A stretch of DNA of 64,000 nt from Acidiflorens sp963841945 (GCA_963841945.1 CAWJFC010000001.1:279817-343816), one strand, 5' to 3'. Counted from the first letter of the stretch, positions 46,722-55,658 are shown. Program-made: numbers and translations. Notes: a model not told the origin generated them from the letters alone.

Positions 46722-46812
46722 GGTCGTTGGTCGTTCGTCGCTGGTCGTTCGGAAATCGACGTTGTTCGCGGGTTTGTTTGCTAACGACTGACGACCCGCG
46801 ACTAACGACCCA
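46722..46812. repeat. Imperfect inverted array of GTCGTT units
   Basis: GGTCGTTGGTCGTTCGTCGC at 46722-46741, continuing to about 46752, is answered by the reverse-complement-like ACGACTGACGACCCGCGACT around 46784-46803 and on to 46812. The two arms of about 30 bp can fold on each other around a 28-bp loop. It overlaps the last codons of the histidine kinase gene and resembles short REP-like elements. Confidence 0.55.
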
Positions 46813-48247
46813 CTGGCATTCGGAGTGTCACCCGGGTGCCGCGACCCGGATTGCTGGCGATTTGGACCTCGCCCCCGTGGAGCACCATGATGCTTTGTAC
46901 GATCGCTAATCCGAGGCCGGTGCCGCCGGAACTCTGCGAGCGCGAAGTATCCACGCGGAAAAAGCGGTCAAATACTCTCGGCAACGCTTCCGGGGGAATG
47001 CCGACTCCGGTGTCGGAAACCTCAATATGAAGATTTGTCGCTTCCTTATTAACTCCCAGTACTATCGATCCGCCGGGCGGGGTATGCGCAACGGCATTCG
47101 AGACAAGATTGCTCACAGCTCGCTGCATGAGAGCGCGGTCAATCTCTGCGATCAGCGGTTGGGGAGCGAGATCCGTGGTAAGGGTGATGCCACCATCGGC
47201 CGCCGATGCTTCATAGTATTCCCGCACTCCATTGAGCAATTCGCCGATGTCCGCGCTCTCACGGCGCAAGTGCGTCAAGGGGCTCTCCGCGCGGGCGAGG
47301 AACAGGAGATCTCCGATCAGATCCGAGAGGCGGACGGCTTCCTCAAGGCAGGATGCGAGCACATCGCGATATTCATCGACCGTTCGCGCGCGTGCGAGGG
47401 CTACCTCGGCTTCGCCGCGGATGTTATTGACCGGTGTGCGGAGGTCGTGCGCAATATCGGCAGAGAATCTGGAAATTCGTTCAAACGATTCTTCCAGCCG
47501 GTCCAGCATTTGATTGAAGGTTTCTGCCAGCGAAGCGAGTTCGAAGGGATATCCTTCCGGCAGAATCCGCTCCCGCAGGTTCGTCGAACTGATGTGGCAG
47601 GCGGTCGTGGCTATCTCCTGGACCGGGCGGATGCCATGGCGTGCGATTTGGTACCCGACCACCGGAAAGATCACCAGTGTCCCCGCCAGAATCACCCAGA
47701 ACCAAACCCGATAGCGCGCTAATATTTCTTCCTGCTGCGAAACATCAATGGCGATCTGGATGGTATCGGATTGAATGGCTTGGGTACCGACGGCAGCCGC
47801 TGCGCCGGTCACGCGAAATGCCTGCCCTTGCCTGCCCTTCATCGAGATTGCGCTGCCATGGCTGGTTTGAGCTTGATTTGCGAATTGCGTAAGATCCAAT
47901 CGCTCCGCCATCCCCGGCGTGCTCAGCAGTATCGCTCCCCGTTCGTCGAGCAGACGTATGTAGAATTGTTGATACCTGCGGGCAGCCGATTCCAGCTCAA
48001 TTTCTTCGCGCAATGCGTCCCAATCGTCCGGCCGCTCGCGCAGCAACGTCCGCACGACGTGCAACTTGTCCGCGAGGAAGAGGTCGGTATTTTTGTCCAG
48101 TTCCGAACGCAGCACCAGATAAAGACTGGCGGTTGCGAAGAACACCAGAAACAATCCGGCAATGGAGTATCCGACCGTCAACCGGAACGCCAAAGTGCCC
48201 CATAGACGTGAAACCGGCTTCACCCTAGTGATCGCATTCCAGGACAT
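46802..48247 (-). CDS. Membrane histidine kinase, heavy-metal-sensor type
   Basis: 481 residues: transmembrane helices at about 24-46 and 181-201 flank a periplasmic sensor of about 135 residues, followed by HAMP (to about 255) and the H-box FSADIAHDLRTPVNNIRG with phospho-acceptor H267. The ATPase domain has NLVSNAVAHTPPGG (N box), DTGVGIPPEALPRVFDRFF (G1/F) and GGTGLGLAIVQSI (G2). The layout matches CusS-like kinases, but the actual signal is unknown. Its start overlaps the response-regulator gene by 23 bases, so the pair is co-translated. The C-terminal end falls inside a small repeat array. Confidence 0.92.
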   Translation of the reverse strand: MSWNAITRVKPVSRLWGTLAFRLTVGYSIAGLFLVFFATASLYLVLRSELDKNTDLFLADKLHVVRTLLRERPDDWDALREEIELESAARRYQQFYIRLLDERGAILLSTPGMAERLDLTQFANQAQTSHGSAISMKGRQGQAFRVTGAAAAVGTQAIQSDTIQIAIDVSQQEEILARYRVWFWVILAGTLVIFPVVGYQIARHGIRPVQEIATTACHISSTNLRERILPEGYPFELASLAETFNQMLDRLEESFERISRFSADIAHDLRTPVNNIRGEAEVALARARTVDEYRDVLASCLEEAVRLSDLIGDLLFLARAESPLTHLRRESADIGELLNGVREYYEASAADGGITLTTDLAPQPLIAEIDRALMQRAVSNLVSNAVAHTPPGGSIVLGVNKEATNLHIEVSDTGVGIPPEALPRVFDRFFRVDTSRSQSSGGTGLGLAIVQSIMVLHGGEVQIASNPGRGTRVTLRMPVGR

Positions 48248-48899
48248 ATCCGGCGCCCCGAACGGTATGAATCATCTTGAGCGGGAAGGGTTCGTCCACT
48301 TTGCTGCGCAAGCGACGCACGTTTACATCGACCACGTTAGTGTCGCTGTCAAAGTTCATATCCCACACGGACTCGGCGATTAGCGTCCTCGACAGTACCT
48401 CGCCGGCGCGCCGCGCAAGGAGGGTCAAGAGAAGAAACTCTTTCGAGGTCAGATCGAGTTTTTGGCCGGCACGCATGGCGCGCTGGCGCATCAAGTCTAT
48501 TTCCAGGTCCCCCAGGCGGAGCGTCTCTTGCGCTCGCGCTGGCCCGCGGCGCAGCAGGGACCGCACCCGCGCCAGTAGTTCGGAGAAGGCGAACGGCTTT
48601 ACGAGATAGTCGTCCGCACCCAGTTCGAATCCCCGGACCCGCTCGTGAACGGCATCGCGCGCGGTGAGAACAAGCACCAGTGCTCGCCGTCCTTCCTGAC
48701 GCAAACGAGTGAGAACCTGCCAGCCATCAATACCGGGCAACATAACGTCCAGGATGACGAGATCGAACTCCAACTCTTGGGCCAGGTATAGGCCATCCAA
48801 TCCATCCACAGCAACGTCGACAACAAACCCGGCCTCCGCCAGTCCTTTTTGTAAGAACTTGGCGGTTTTGACTTCATCTTCGACAACCAGAATTCTCAT
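48225..48899 (-). CDS. OmpR-family response regulator
   Basis: 224 residues from ATG 48899; the frame opens further upstream, at 48956, but RILVVEDEVKTAKFL is the standard beginning. The receiver domain has the acidic pair E7/D8, phospho-acceptor D51 in LVILDVMLPGIDGW and K in DDYLVKPFAF. The winged-helix domain is complete (LDLTSKEFLLLTLLARR, NVVDVNVRRLRSKVD, IHTVRGAGYVLE). It is of the CusR/PcoR-like branch. The target genes may include the phosphoesterase downstream, whose promoter has a 10-bp inverted repeat. Confidence 0.93.
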   Translation of the reverse strand: MRILVVEDEVKTAKFLQKGLAEAGFVVDVAVDGLDGLYLAQELEFDLVILDVMLPGIDGWQVLTRLRQEGRRALVLVLTARDAVHERVRGFELGADDYLVKPFAFSELLARVRSLLRRGPARAQETLRLGDLEIDLMRQRAMRAGQKLDLTSKEFLLLTLLARRAGEVLSRTLIAESVWDMNFDSDTNVVDVNVRRLRSKVDEPFPLKMIHTVRGAGYVLECDH

Positions 48900-49173
48900 G
48901 GCGAGCCTACCTAAAAAGTGAATCTCACGGGAAAGTTGGACACGGGAACAGGCCATTCGGACCTGTTCGATTCGAGAGCACTCCTTAGGAAACCCATAAC
49001 GTTAACTTGCGCGACAGTTCGGAAACTTGAATCGAATGTGAATTTCGGATGAAAAAACGTTCACAATCGGCGCCCTCCATCGTTGAGCGAGATCCCCGCG
49101 AGCTTGACTGCGAGCGAGAGAGATGCTCCGTTCAGTCGTTAAAGCCGACGCGCTAGCGCAAGAAAGCCGTGGG
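48900..49173. other. Intergenic promoter region of the response regulator and nikR
   Basis: Divergent control region. It holds an inverted repeat TGTGAA, 17 bases, TTCACA (49037-49065), with the same 17-base spacer as the repeat in the phosphoesterase promoter but different arms. Nothing gene-like is visible. Confidence 0.4.
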
Positions 49174-49201
49174 GTGCTACACCTTCAACCGTTTGTGCTA
49201 C
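49174..49201. promoter_or_regulatory. Candidate NikR half-sites upstream of nikR
   Basis: GTGCTAC occurs at 49174-49180 and again at 49195-49201, exactly 21 bases apart (two helical turns), 34-61 bp before the nikR start. The same half-site recurs inverted in front of the receptor gene at 49774-49817. Confidence 0.55.
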
Positions 49202-49234
49202 GCTAGCCATGATGGAGCAGAAAGAAGGTGATCC

Positions 49235-49672
49235 ATGGGCGAACTCAGCCGAATTGGGGTGTCGATCGATTCCGAGCTGCTGCGGCGGTTCGATTCGTTC
49301 ATCGCGGACCAGGGTTATGAGAATCGTTCGGAGGCGTTTCGCGACCTGATTCGTGACCGGCTCGTCGGCTCGGCCATTGTGTCCGGGAATCCGCTTGTGG
49401 TCGGGACGGTCACTCTCATTTACGATCATCACACCCGTCTGCTGCCGGAAAAGCTCACCGATCTGCAGCATGAGTCTCACGCAATTGTTATTTCTACCCT
49501 GCACGCGCATCTCGATCACGAGAATTGCCTGGAGGTCGTGGTGCTGCGGGGTAAATCGAGAGACGTTCAAAGGCTGGCGGACCGGCTCATCAGCACCAAG
49601 GGCGTACAGCATGGACGGCTTGTGATGAGTTCGCCGGAAACCGTGTCTCCCCACCACCACCCGCACCGCTAG
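49235..49672 (+). CDS. nikR: Nickel-responsive regulator NikR
   Basis: 145 residues. The ribbon-helix-helix domain (RIGVSIDSELLRRFDSFI, NRSEAFRDLIRDRL) is followed by the ACT-like nickel domain. Nickel ligands align with the E. coli spacing: H79 (E. coli H76), H90 and H92 (H87, H89) and C98 (C95), all present. AAGGTGAT is five bases before ATG. The C-terminus is His-rich (SPHHHPHR), an extension not needed for the core site. It should repress nickel-uptake genes when nickel is abundant; the adjacent TonB receptor and NiCoT permease are the obvious targets. Confidence 0.96.
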   Translation: MGELSRIGVSIDSELLRRFDSFIADQGYENRSEAFRDLIRDRLVGSAIVSGNPLVVGTVTLIYDHHTRLLPEKLTDLQHESHAIVISTLHAHLDHENCLEVVVLRGKSRDVQRLADRLISTKGVQHGRLVMSSPETVSPHHHPHR

Positions 49673-49705
49673 GGCAACCACTGGGAAGCCCGTTACCAGA
49701 AAAAA

Positions 49706-49736
49706 GGAAAGCCCGGTAAATTCGAGTGGCTTTCTT
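49706..49736 (+). terminator. Weak rho-independent terminator after nikR
   Basis: Stem GAAAGCC / GGCTTTC (49707-49713 with 49728-49734) around a 14-base loop, followed by TTAA; A-rich before the stem. The T run is short, so termination may be partial. Confidence 0.4.
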
Positions 49737-49773
49737 AATCAAGAGGCAATCACTCTACAATTCCACCCAGAGC

Positions 49774-49817
49774 GGTAGCATGATTATACGTTTTGTGCTA
49801 TACCCTGGTGGTAGCAC
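49774..49817. promoter_or_regulatory. Candidate NikR operator upstream of the TonB receptor
   Basis: Three half-sites: GTAGCA near 49775, GTGCTA at 49795-49800 and GTAGCAC at 49811-49817. The last two form an inverted repeat (GTGCTA, 11 bases, TAGCAC). The half-site matches the doublet before nikR. Position before the receptor gene suits nickel repression. Confidence 0.55.
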
Positions 49818-49910
49818 GACTGGGAATAACGTAACATGGGAAAGGCTTCAACAAGCCGGATCGGCGAGAGGTTCGGCTGCGCCCCCGCCAGAACTCCAGG
49901 GCTATTCTTA

Positions 49911-52544
49911 ATGCTTATACTTTTGTCGTCGCTGCCCACGATCGCGCAAGAGAAGGCGCCAGGCGCCTCGGGCGATAAGACCTATACACTTCAGCTCTCA
50001 GGAACTGTGATTGACACATCCGGCGCGGTGATCGGCGGGGCTACCGTAAAGATTCGCAGCGCGAACGGTACTCTAAAAAAAACGGCCCGGTCGGACACGA
50101 ACGGCTCCTTCAATATTTCTGGACTTTCGGCCGGTAATTATCGGCTCGTGGTATCAAATCCCGGTTTTGAAAGCAAGGAAATCCCCGTCACCATAGGGAC
50201 CACAGCGGCGGCGGCCCCGCTGCGCATCTCTTTGGATGTGGGCGCCGTGAACACCACCATCAATGTGCAGGGCCGGCAGGACGACCTTGTCGGAATTGCC
50301 CAGTCCGCCGGCCAGGTCACAGTGGGCGCGGAGGAACTCAAAAATCGTCCCATTCTTCGCTCGGGAGAGATTTTGGAGACGCTTCCCGGTCTCATCATCA
50401 CGCAACACGCCGGCGGCGGCAAAGCCAACCAATATTTTCTGCGCGGCTTCAATCTGGACCATGGCACGGATATCGCCATTTTCTTAGACGATATGCCGCT
50501 GAACCTGCCGTCGCACGCACACGGCGAAGGCTACTCGGACATGAACACCGTCATCCCGGAGTTTGTGGAGCGGGTGGACGCCGAGAAAGGTCCTTACTAC
50601 GCCGAAGTCGGCGACTATGGCTCGGCGGGAAATGCCCACGTGGTGTATTACAAGACTCTGCCCCAGAACTTCTTCCAGGTCGATGGCGGCATGTACCAGT
50701 TTGCGCGGTTCGTTTTCGGGGTATCGCAAAAGTTCGGCAAGGGCAACTTGCTATACGGCGGAGAGGCGTATCACGATGGCGGCCCGTGGGTGCATTCCGA
50801 CAATTTCTACAAGTTCAACGGTCTTGTAACCTACAGCCAGGGCGGAGCCGATAATAGTTTCAACATCACGGCCCGAGCTTACGACGGAGCGAGATGGAAC
50901 TCGAGCGATCAGCTCCCCTATACGGCCATACCCGTCGTCGGTTTCTTTGGCACGCTGAACCCCGAGGACGGAGGCCATTCACATCGTTATAGCTTGCAGT
51001 CGGAATGGCATCGCAAGGGTGAAAATTCCGAGACCACGATTTCGACCTACGGGTTCTATTACGATCTCAATCTGTGGTCCGATTTCACCTACTACCTGGT
51101 CGACCCCTATAACGGGGACCAGTTCGAACAGCAGGACAGGCGCTGGGTGGCTGGGTTCGACCTACGCCATACGATTTTCGGCCACTTCTTCTGCCGTAAA
51201 ACGGAAACCACCTTCGGCATGCAGCTGCGCAACGATTGGATCCACAACGGCCTTTTCCGGACGGAAGATCGCGTGCGTACGAGCAAAACTGACTATGTAG
51301 CTAATTACCTTGATGAACCTTCCTCCCTCGATCAGATCGCGGTTTTGCCCGCGGACACGGACTTGAATAAATTTACGGAGACGATAGGAAGTCCGTGGGT
51401 GACAAGTAAAATTCAGTGGGCGAGCAAATTCCGCACAATCCTCGCCCTGCGCGGCGACGAAGGCAAAGGTGTCATCACCAGCTTTACGAACCCGACCAAC
51501 CCCAACTATCCCAACGATCCCTACCCTGCCAACTACAATCCCAATACGCACCAATCGGTCACCAAATTCCTGCCCAGCCCCAAAGCAAGTTTGATATTCG
51601 GCCCGTGGGCCAATACGGAGCTGTATGTACAAGGCGGAGCCAGTTACCACACCAACGATGTGCGTGGCTCCACGCAGCTCTATGAGCCGGTTTCGCCGGA
51701 CTATCCTTACTACAACACGCCAAACCCCATTAAGATTCCCTTTCTCGTCCAGACCAAGGGCGCGGAAGTCGGCGTGCGCACCGCGGCCGTCCCACAACTG
51801 CAGAGCACGGTTGAAGTCTGGTATCTCCACAGCAATTCCGAACTGCTGCAGGATGGCGACACCGGAGGCACGAGCGCCTCGGTTCAGTCCAGCAACCGCT
51901 ACGGCATTGAAGTTGGGAACTACTACACGCCCACGGAACATTTGGCTTTCGATGCTGACTTTGCGGACTCCCGCGCCATTTTCACTCAGAACGACCCGGA
52001 CGATTCGACGTCTTACACCTCGACCCCACTGGGTCCTCAGCTTTGCGCAAGAAACTCGAGTTGCTTTGGGCTGCTTCCGATCGGGCGCGGCAGTTTCCTG
52101 CAAAATCCATATGGCAAGGAGGTACCCGAAGCAGTTCGGTGGGTGGTTGCAGCGGGCGCGGCACTGCAGGATTACAAACGCTTCTCGGCGAGTTTGCGCC
52201 TACGCTACTTTGGCCCGCGCCCTTTGACGTCCGACGCTATTTATACCTCACCCTCAACCGCCTTGGTCAACTTGGGGGGCAGTTATAAGATCAACAAAAA
52301 CTGGAGCCTTTGGGGTGAAGTTTTGAATCTGTTCAACCGCCGTGATCACGACGTTGACTACGCCTATGTATCGCAAATCACGCCAGCAGCCGGACTGGGG
52401 CTGCCATCGACGCCGCCAACAACGCTAGCAGGACAGGAGCAGGTTGCAAGTGCTGTGATTGCGAATGCGGCATTCACACGGGTTATGCACCCAGTAGAAC
52501 CGGTGCAGGCGCGATTCACTTTACGTTACAGTTTCGGTCGCTGA
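49911..52544 (+). CDS. TonB-dependent receptor, probable nickel (complex) importer
   Basis: The frame opens at ATG 49836; the start was placed at ATG 49911 because it leads straight into a signal peptide (LILLSSLPTIAQ), though the earlier start cannot be ruled out. Order: carboxypeptidase-regulatory domain (SGTVIDTSGAVIGGATVKI), plug domain (RSGEILETLPGLIITQHAGG, YFLRGFNLDHGTDIAIFLDD) and beta-barrel ending RFTLRYSFGR. The HAHGEGYSDMN stretch in the plug carries His residues that could bind metal. Lying between nikR and a NiCoT permease, with shared half-sites, it most likely brings nickel or a nickel chelate across the outer membrane. Confidence 0.88.
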   Translation: MLILLSSLPTIAQEKAPGASGDKTYTLQLSGTVIDTSGAVIGGATVKIRSANGTLKKTARSDTNGSFNISGLSAGNYRLVVSNPGFESKEIPVTIGTTAAAAPLRISLDVGAVNTTINVQGRQDDLVGIAQSAGQVTVGAEELKNRPILRSGEILETLPGLIITQHAGGGKANQYFLRGFNLDHGTDIAIFLDDMPLNLPSHAHGEGYSDMNTVIPEFVERVDAEKGPYYAEVGDYGSAGNAHVVYYKTLPQNFFQVDGGMYQFARFVFGVSQKFGKGNLLYGGEAYHDGGPWVHSDNFYKFNGLVTYSQGGADNSFNITARAYDGARWNSSDQLPYTAIPVVGFFGTLNPEDGGHSHRYSLQSEWHRKGENSETTISTYGFYYDLNLWSDFTYYLVDPYNGDQFEQQDRRWVAGFDLRHTIFGHFFCRKTETTFGMQLRNDWIHNGLFRTEDRVRTSKTDYVANYLDEPSSLDQIAVLPADTDLNKFTETIGSPWVTSKIQWASKFRTILALRGDEGKGVITSFTNPTNPNYPNDPYPANYNPNTHQSVTKFLPSPKASLIFGPWANTELYVQGGASYHTNDVRGSTQLYEPVSPDYPYYNTPNPIKIPFLVQTKGAEVGVRTAAVPQLQSTVEVWYLHSNSELLQDGDTGGTSASVQSSNRYGIEVGNYYTPTEHLAFDADFADSRAIFTQNDPDDSTSYTSTPLGPQLCARNSSCFGLLPIGRGSFLQNPYGKEVPEAVRWVVAAGAALQDYKRFSASLRLRYFGPRPLTSDAIYTSPSTALVNLGGSYKINKNWSLWGEVLNLFNRRDHDVDYAYVSQITPAAGLGLPSTPPTTLAGQEQVASAVIANAAFTRVMHPVEPVQARFTLRYSFGR

Positions 52545-52604
52545 AGCAGAAAACGTTGCGGCAATAAGTGGTGGGTGTGCAGTTCGCACGGAGTTTTACA
52601 CCGT

Positions 52605-53744
52605 ATGCAATTCCGCACTAGAAATTCGAGGGACGACGCACACCGGCTTGCGAGGGTGAATTCATCCGGCCGCCCAAAGCTGACCGCATTGTTCGATGAT
52701 GGGGCTGATCACCTGCGCAGCCGCATCGTGGCCATCTACGTCGTCTTGTTCGTCTTTAATCTTGGCGTGTGGGCCTGGGCGAGCATCGCCTTCCACCGTT
52801 ACCCGGTGCTCATGGGAACCGCGCTTCTGGCTTATAGCTTTGGTCTTCGCCATGCAGTGGACGCGGATCACATCGCGGCCATCGATAACGTAACGCGGAA
52901 ATTGATGCAGGACGGAAAGAGACCGGTGGCGGTGGGGTTCATGTTCTCGTTGGGGCATTCGACCGTGGTTATCATCGGGTCGGCGGCGATCGCGGGAGCG
53001 GCGATGGCACTGCAACATCGACTGGACAATATCCGAGGCATTGCATCTACGATTGGCACGCTGGTCTCGGCGTTTTTTCTATTTGCGATCGCCATTGTCA
53101 ACCTGATTGTCCTTCGATCAATCTATAGGGCGTTTGCAAGAGTGCGTCGCGGCGAACCGTATCTGGAAGAAGATCTGAATATTTTGCTGGCTGGGCGCGG
53201 GATTCTCTCCCGAATGTTCCGCCCGATCTTCCGTATGATTAGCCGCAGTTGGCACATGTATCCGTTGGGCTTTTTGTTTGGGCTCGGATTCGATACCGCA
53301 ACCGAGGTTGGTCTGTTGGGTATTTCCGCGGCCGAAGCTGCCAAGGGCCTTTCGTTTTGGAACGTCCTCGTCTTCCCTGTACTTTTCGCCGCGGGGATGT
53401 CGCTCATCGATACCACCGACAACATACTCATGTTAGGAGCTTATGGATGGGCCTTCGTAAAGCCCATTCGCAAGCTCTACTACAACATCACGATCACCTC
53501 CGTCTCCGTTATCGTCGCGCTGGTCGTGGGAGGCATCGAGGCACTTGGGTTGTTGGGCGAGCACTTTCATCTCGAGGGGTGGTTCTGGGATGCGATCGCG
53601 AAGCTCAACAGCAATTTCGGAACCCTTGGATACTTCATCGTGGGCCTGTTCGCGCTGAGTTGGATCGCATCGGTTGCCTTCTACAAATGGCGGCGATTTG
53701 ACGATCTGGAAACTGAAGCAGAAGAGGAACTTGCCACGCCGTGA
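52605..53744 (+). CDS. Nickel/cobalt permease, NiCoT family
   Basis: 379 residues from ATG 52605 (GTG 52575 is an alternative). About eight transmembrane helices. The family signature is complete: FGLRHAVDADHIAAIDNVTR contains the HX4DH nickel-binding motif in helix II, and LGFDTATEVGLLG is the second signature. FSLGHSTVVII and LVFPVLFAAGMSLIDTTDN complete the family pattern. It moves Ni2+ (or Co2+) across the inner membrane with high affinity. It follows the TonB receptor by 60 bp, so the pair covers both membranes; NikR is the local regulator. Nickel users in the cell, such as urease or hydrogenase, are not in this window. Confidence 0.94.
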   Translation: MQFRTRNSRDDAHRLARVNSSGRPKLTALFDDGADHLRSRIVAIYVVLFVFNLGVWAWASIAFHRYPVLMGTALLAYSFGLRHAVDADHIAAIDNVTRKLMQDGKRPVAVGFMFSLGHSTVVIIGSAAIAGAAMALQHRLDNIRGIASTIGTLVSAFFLFAIAIVNLIVLRSIYRAFARVRRGEPYLEEDLNILLAGRGILSRMFRPIFRMISRSWHMYPLGFLFGLGFDTATEVGLLGISAAEAAKGLSFWNVLVFPVLFAAGMSLIDTTDNILMLGAYGWAFVKPIRKLYYNITITSVSVIVALVVGGIEALGLLGEHFHLEGWFWDAIAKLNSNFGTLGYFIVGLFALSWIASVAFYKWRRFDDLETEAEEELATP

Positions 53745-53871
53745 TCTCTGGCCCTGATCTCTCGCCTCTCTTCTATCAACTGGTATGATGGCCGTTCGAT
53801 GAAGTGCGGCTGGCCTTCCCAAATCTAAGGCCGGCCTCCAATCTTCGTCTCGTTCCGCCGCAGGGCATACA

Positions 53872-55407
53872 TTGACTCACTCATCTCATAGTGCTTTCAG
53901 TCGTCGAGAGTTCATCCACGGAGCGCTCGCGGGCGCAGCACTCGCCGCGCTGCCAATCTCCGCGTTCTCTGCCGACAACTTCGGAGACAATCCCGACATG
54001 CAGTCGGTGCTGAGCCAGATCCCGAACTTGCATGACCAGAACGTCAAGCGCCTGCAAGACTGGATCGCTCTACCCTCGATCGCAGCCGAGAACCGCAACT
54101 ACCCGCAGGGTCCCGAGTATATGGCGCAACTGGCTCGCGATGCTGGATTCGCAAATGTTGAGATCATTCCGACCTCGGGCAAGCCCGGAGTCTTCGGCAT
54201 TCTCGATGCCGGAGCGGCAACTACCGTCGGCATCTATTTCATGTATGACGTGAAGCAGTTCGATCCTTCCGAGTGGTCATCGCCGCCGCTCGAAGCGCGC
54301 ATCGTCGACAAACAAGGCTTGGGCAAAATCTGCGTCGGCCGCGGCGCTGTGAATCAGAAGGGCCCTGAAACAGCCTTCCTCGGCGCGCTTCACGCCTTCC
54401 GGGCAGCGGGAAAAAAGCTGCCGGTCAATCTCGTGCTCGTATGTGAAGGCGAAGAGGAAATTGGCTCTACCCACTTTCCCGAGGTCATCCATCAGCCCAA
54501 GATCACCGCCGCGTTGAAAAAGTGCATGGGCGTATTCATCCCTGAAGCTGGTCAGGACTCCGATGGAGGCGTACAGATATCGCTTGGGGCCAAGGGCGTG
54601 GTCGAACTCGAACTGGTTTCGGCTGGTGAGCGCTGGGGGCGAGGCCCCAAGCATGACGTTCACTCCAGCCTCGAGGCACAGGTGGACAGCCCAACGTGGC
54701 ATCTCGTGCAAGCGTTGAACACGCTGGTCGGGCCGGATGGACACACGCCCGCCGTGGCCGGCTTCTTTGATAAGGCAAAGCCGCTGACCTCCGCACAAAT
54801 GAAGATGATCCAGGAGGCCGCCGCGCGCCGCAATGAAGCCACGGTCAAGCAGCAACTCGGCGTCGAACATTGGGTGCACGATGCAAACTGGCTCGATTCG
54901 CTCGTGCTCCTCGAATCCAAGCCCACCATCAACATCGAAGGCTTGGTCGCCGGTTATACCGGCCCGGGCGGTAAGACCGTGCTGCCGCATCGTGCCGTCG
55001 CGAAAATTGACATGCGCCTCCTGCCTGACATGACGGCCGCGGGAACGCTGGCGCTTCTCAAGGAGCATCTTGCCAGGCATGGATTTGGCGACATCGAGGT
55101 CAACATGAGTGGCGGCTACGATCCCACCCAGACTTCACCGGATTCGAAACTCATCCGGGCACAGATTGCCACGTACCGCAAGCTCGGGCTCGATCCTGTT
55201 TTGTGGCCGCGGTCCGCAGGTTCGTGGCCGGGATGCATCTTCACCTCTGAACCGCTGAATTTGCCCGCCGGACATTTCGGATTGGGCCATGGAACCGGCG
55301 CCCATGCTCCGAACGAGTACTTCCTGATCGACTCCACCAATCCACAAGTTGCCGGCATGGATGGAGCCATACGCTCCCACGTTGAATATCTCTACGCGCT
55401 GGCTTAA
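53872..55407 (+). CDS. M20-family-like hydrolase with Tat signal, altered metal site
   Basis: 511 residues from a TTG start (CAGGG six bases before). A twin-arginine signal (FSRREFIHGALAGAALAALP) sends it folded to the periplasm. The M20 fold is evident: LQDWIALPSIAAENRN, GRGAVNQKGP, VCEGEEEIGS and the dimerisation domain. The late ligand His is retained in GLGHGTGAHAPNEYF. Two usual zinc ligands are replaced: the His of HxD is M124 (YFMYDV) and the bridging Asp of DDKG is N161 (NQKG). It may bind one metal or none, and could be a specialised dipeptidase or a non-hydrolytic relative. Confidence 0.85.
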   Translation: MTHSSHSAFSRREFIHGALAGAALAALPISAFSADNFGDNPDMQSVLSQIPNLHDQNVKRLQDWIALPSIAAENRNYPQGPEYMAQLARDAGFANVEIIPTSGKPGVFGILDAGAATTVGIYFMYDVKQFDPSEWSSPPLEARIVDKQGLGKICVGRGAVNQKGPETAFLGALHAFRAAGKKLPVNLVLVCEGEEEIGSTHFPEVIHQPKITAALKKCMGVFIPEAGQDSDGGVQISLGAKGVVELELVSAGERWGRGPKHDVHSSLEAQVDSPTWHLVQALNTLVGPDGHTPAVAGFFDKAKPLTSAQMKMIQEAAARRNEATVKQQLGVEHWVHDANWLDSLVLLESKPTINIEGLVAGYTGPGGKTVLPHRAVAKIDMRLLPDMTAAGTLALLKEHLARHGFGDIEVNMSGGYDPTQTSPDSKLIRAQIATYRKLGLDPVLWPRSAGSWPGCIFTSEPLNLPAGHFGLGHGTGAHAPNEYFLIDSTNPQVAGMDGAIRSHVEYLYALA

Positions 55408-55525
55408 CTACTATGACGTCGGTAAACATAGCTGGACGGTGAATCCCGGCGAATTCAAGATTTATGTCGCGCATTCTGCTGCCCAGATCGATCTAACCGC
55501 AACCGTCCGCCGCTTGGCCCCTTGA
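55406..55525 (+). pseudogene. Fossil C-terminal tail of a GH3 glycosidase
   Basis: Forty codons beginning inside the stop codon of the M20-like gene read NYYDVGKHSWTVNPGEFKIY and continue to a TGA. This matches the end of the fibronectin-III-like domain of GH3 enzymes; the intact GH3 at 18240-20771 ends with YDVSKKGWNAEPGEFLLLVG. There is no GH3 sequence upstream in any frame, so the M20-like gene was joined to the tail by a deletion or recombination. Confidence 0.75.
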
Positions 55526-55658
55526 TCCGCCGAGAGTTAGGGGCGCCAACCTTCGCGGATATCCGCGTGCAAACGCTGAGTAGCAACTTTCCCTCGGTGG
55601 CGGGGTTTGCAGCTATCTGTTCAGGGACCTTTTTCCGAGTTTCCCCATGGCCCCCACA

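Noticed and set aside
48995..49010. TAACGTTA near the response-regulator promoter as a LacI-type site.
   Set aside because: Only 8 bp palindromic, expected by chance.
49836..49910. Possible cobalamin-type riboswitch leader before the nickel receptor (GGGAA and GGCTGCGCCCCCGCC).
   Set aside because: The B12 box and the order of core elements are missing, and the NikR half-sites give a simpler explanation of control.
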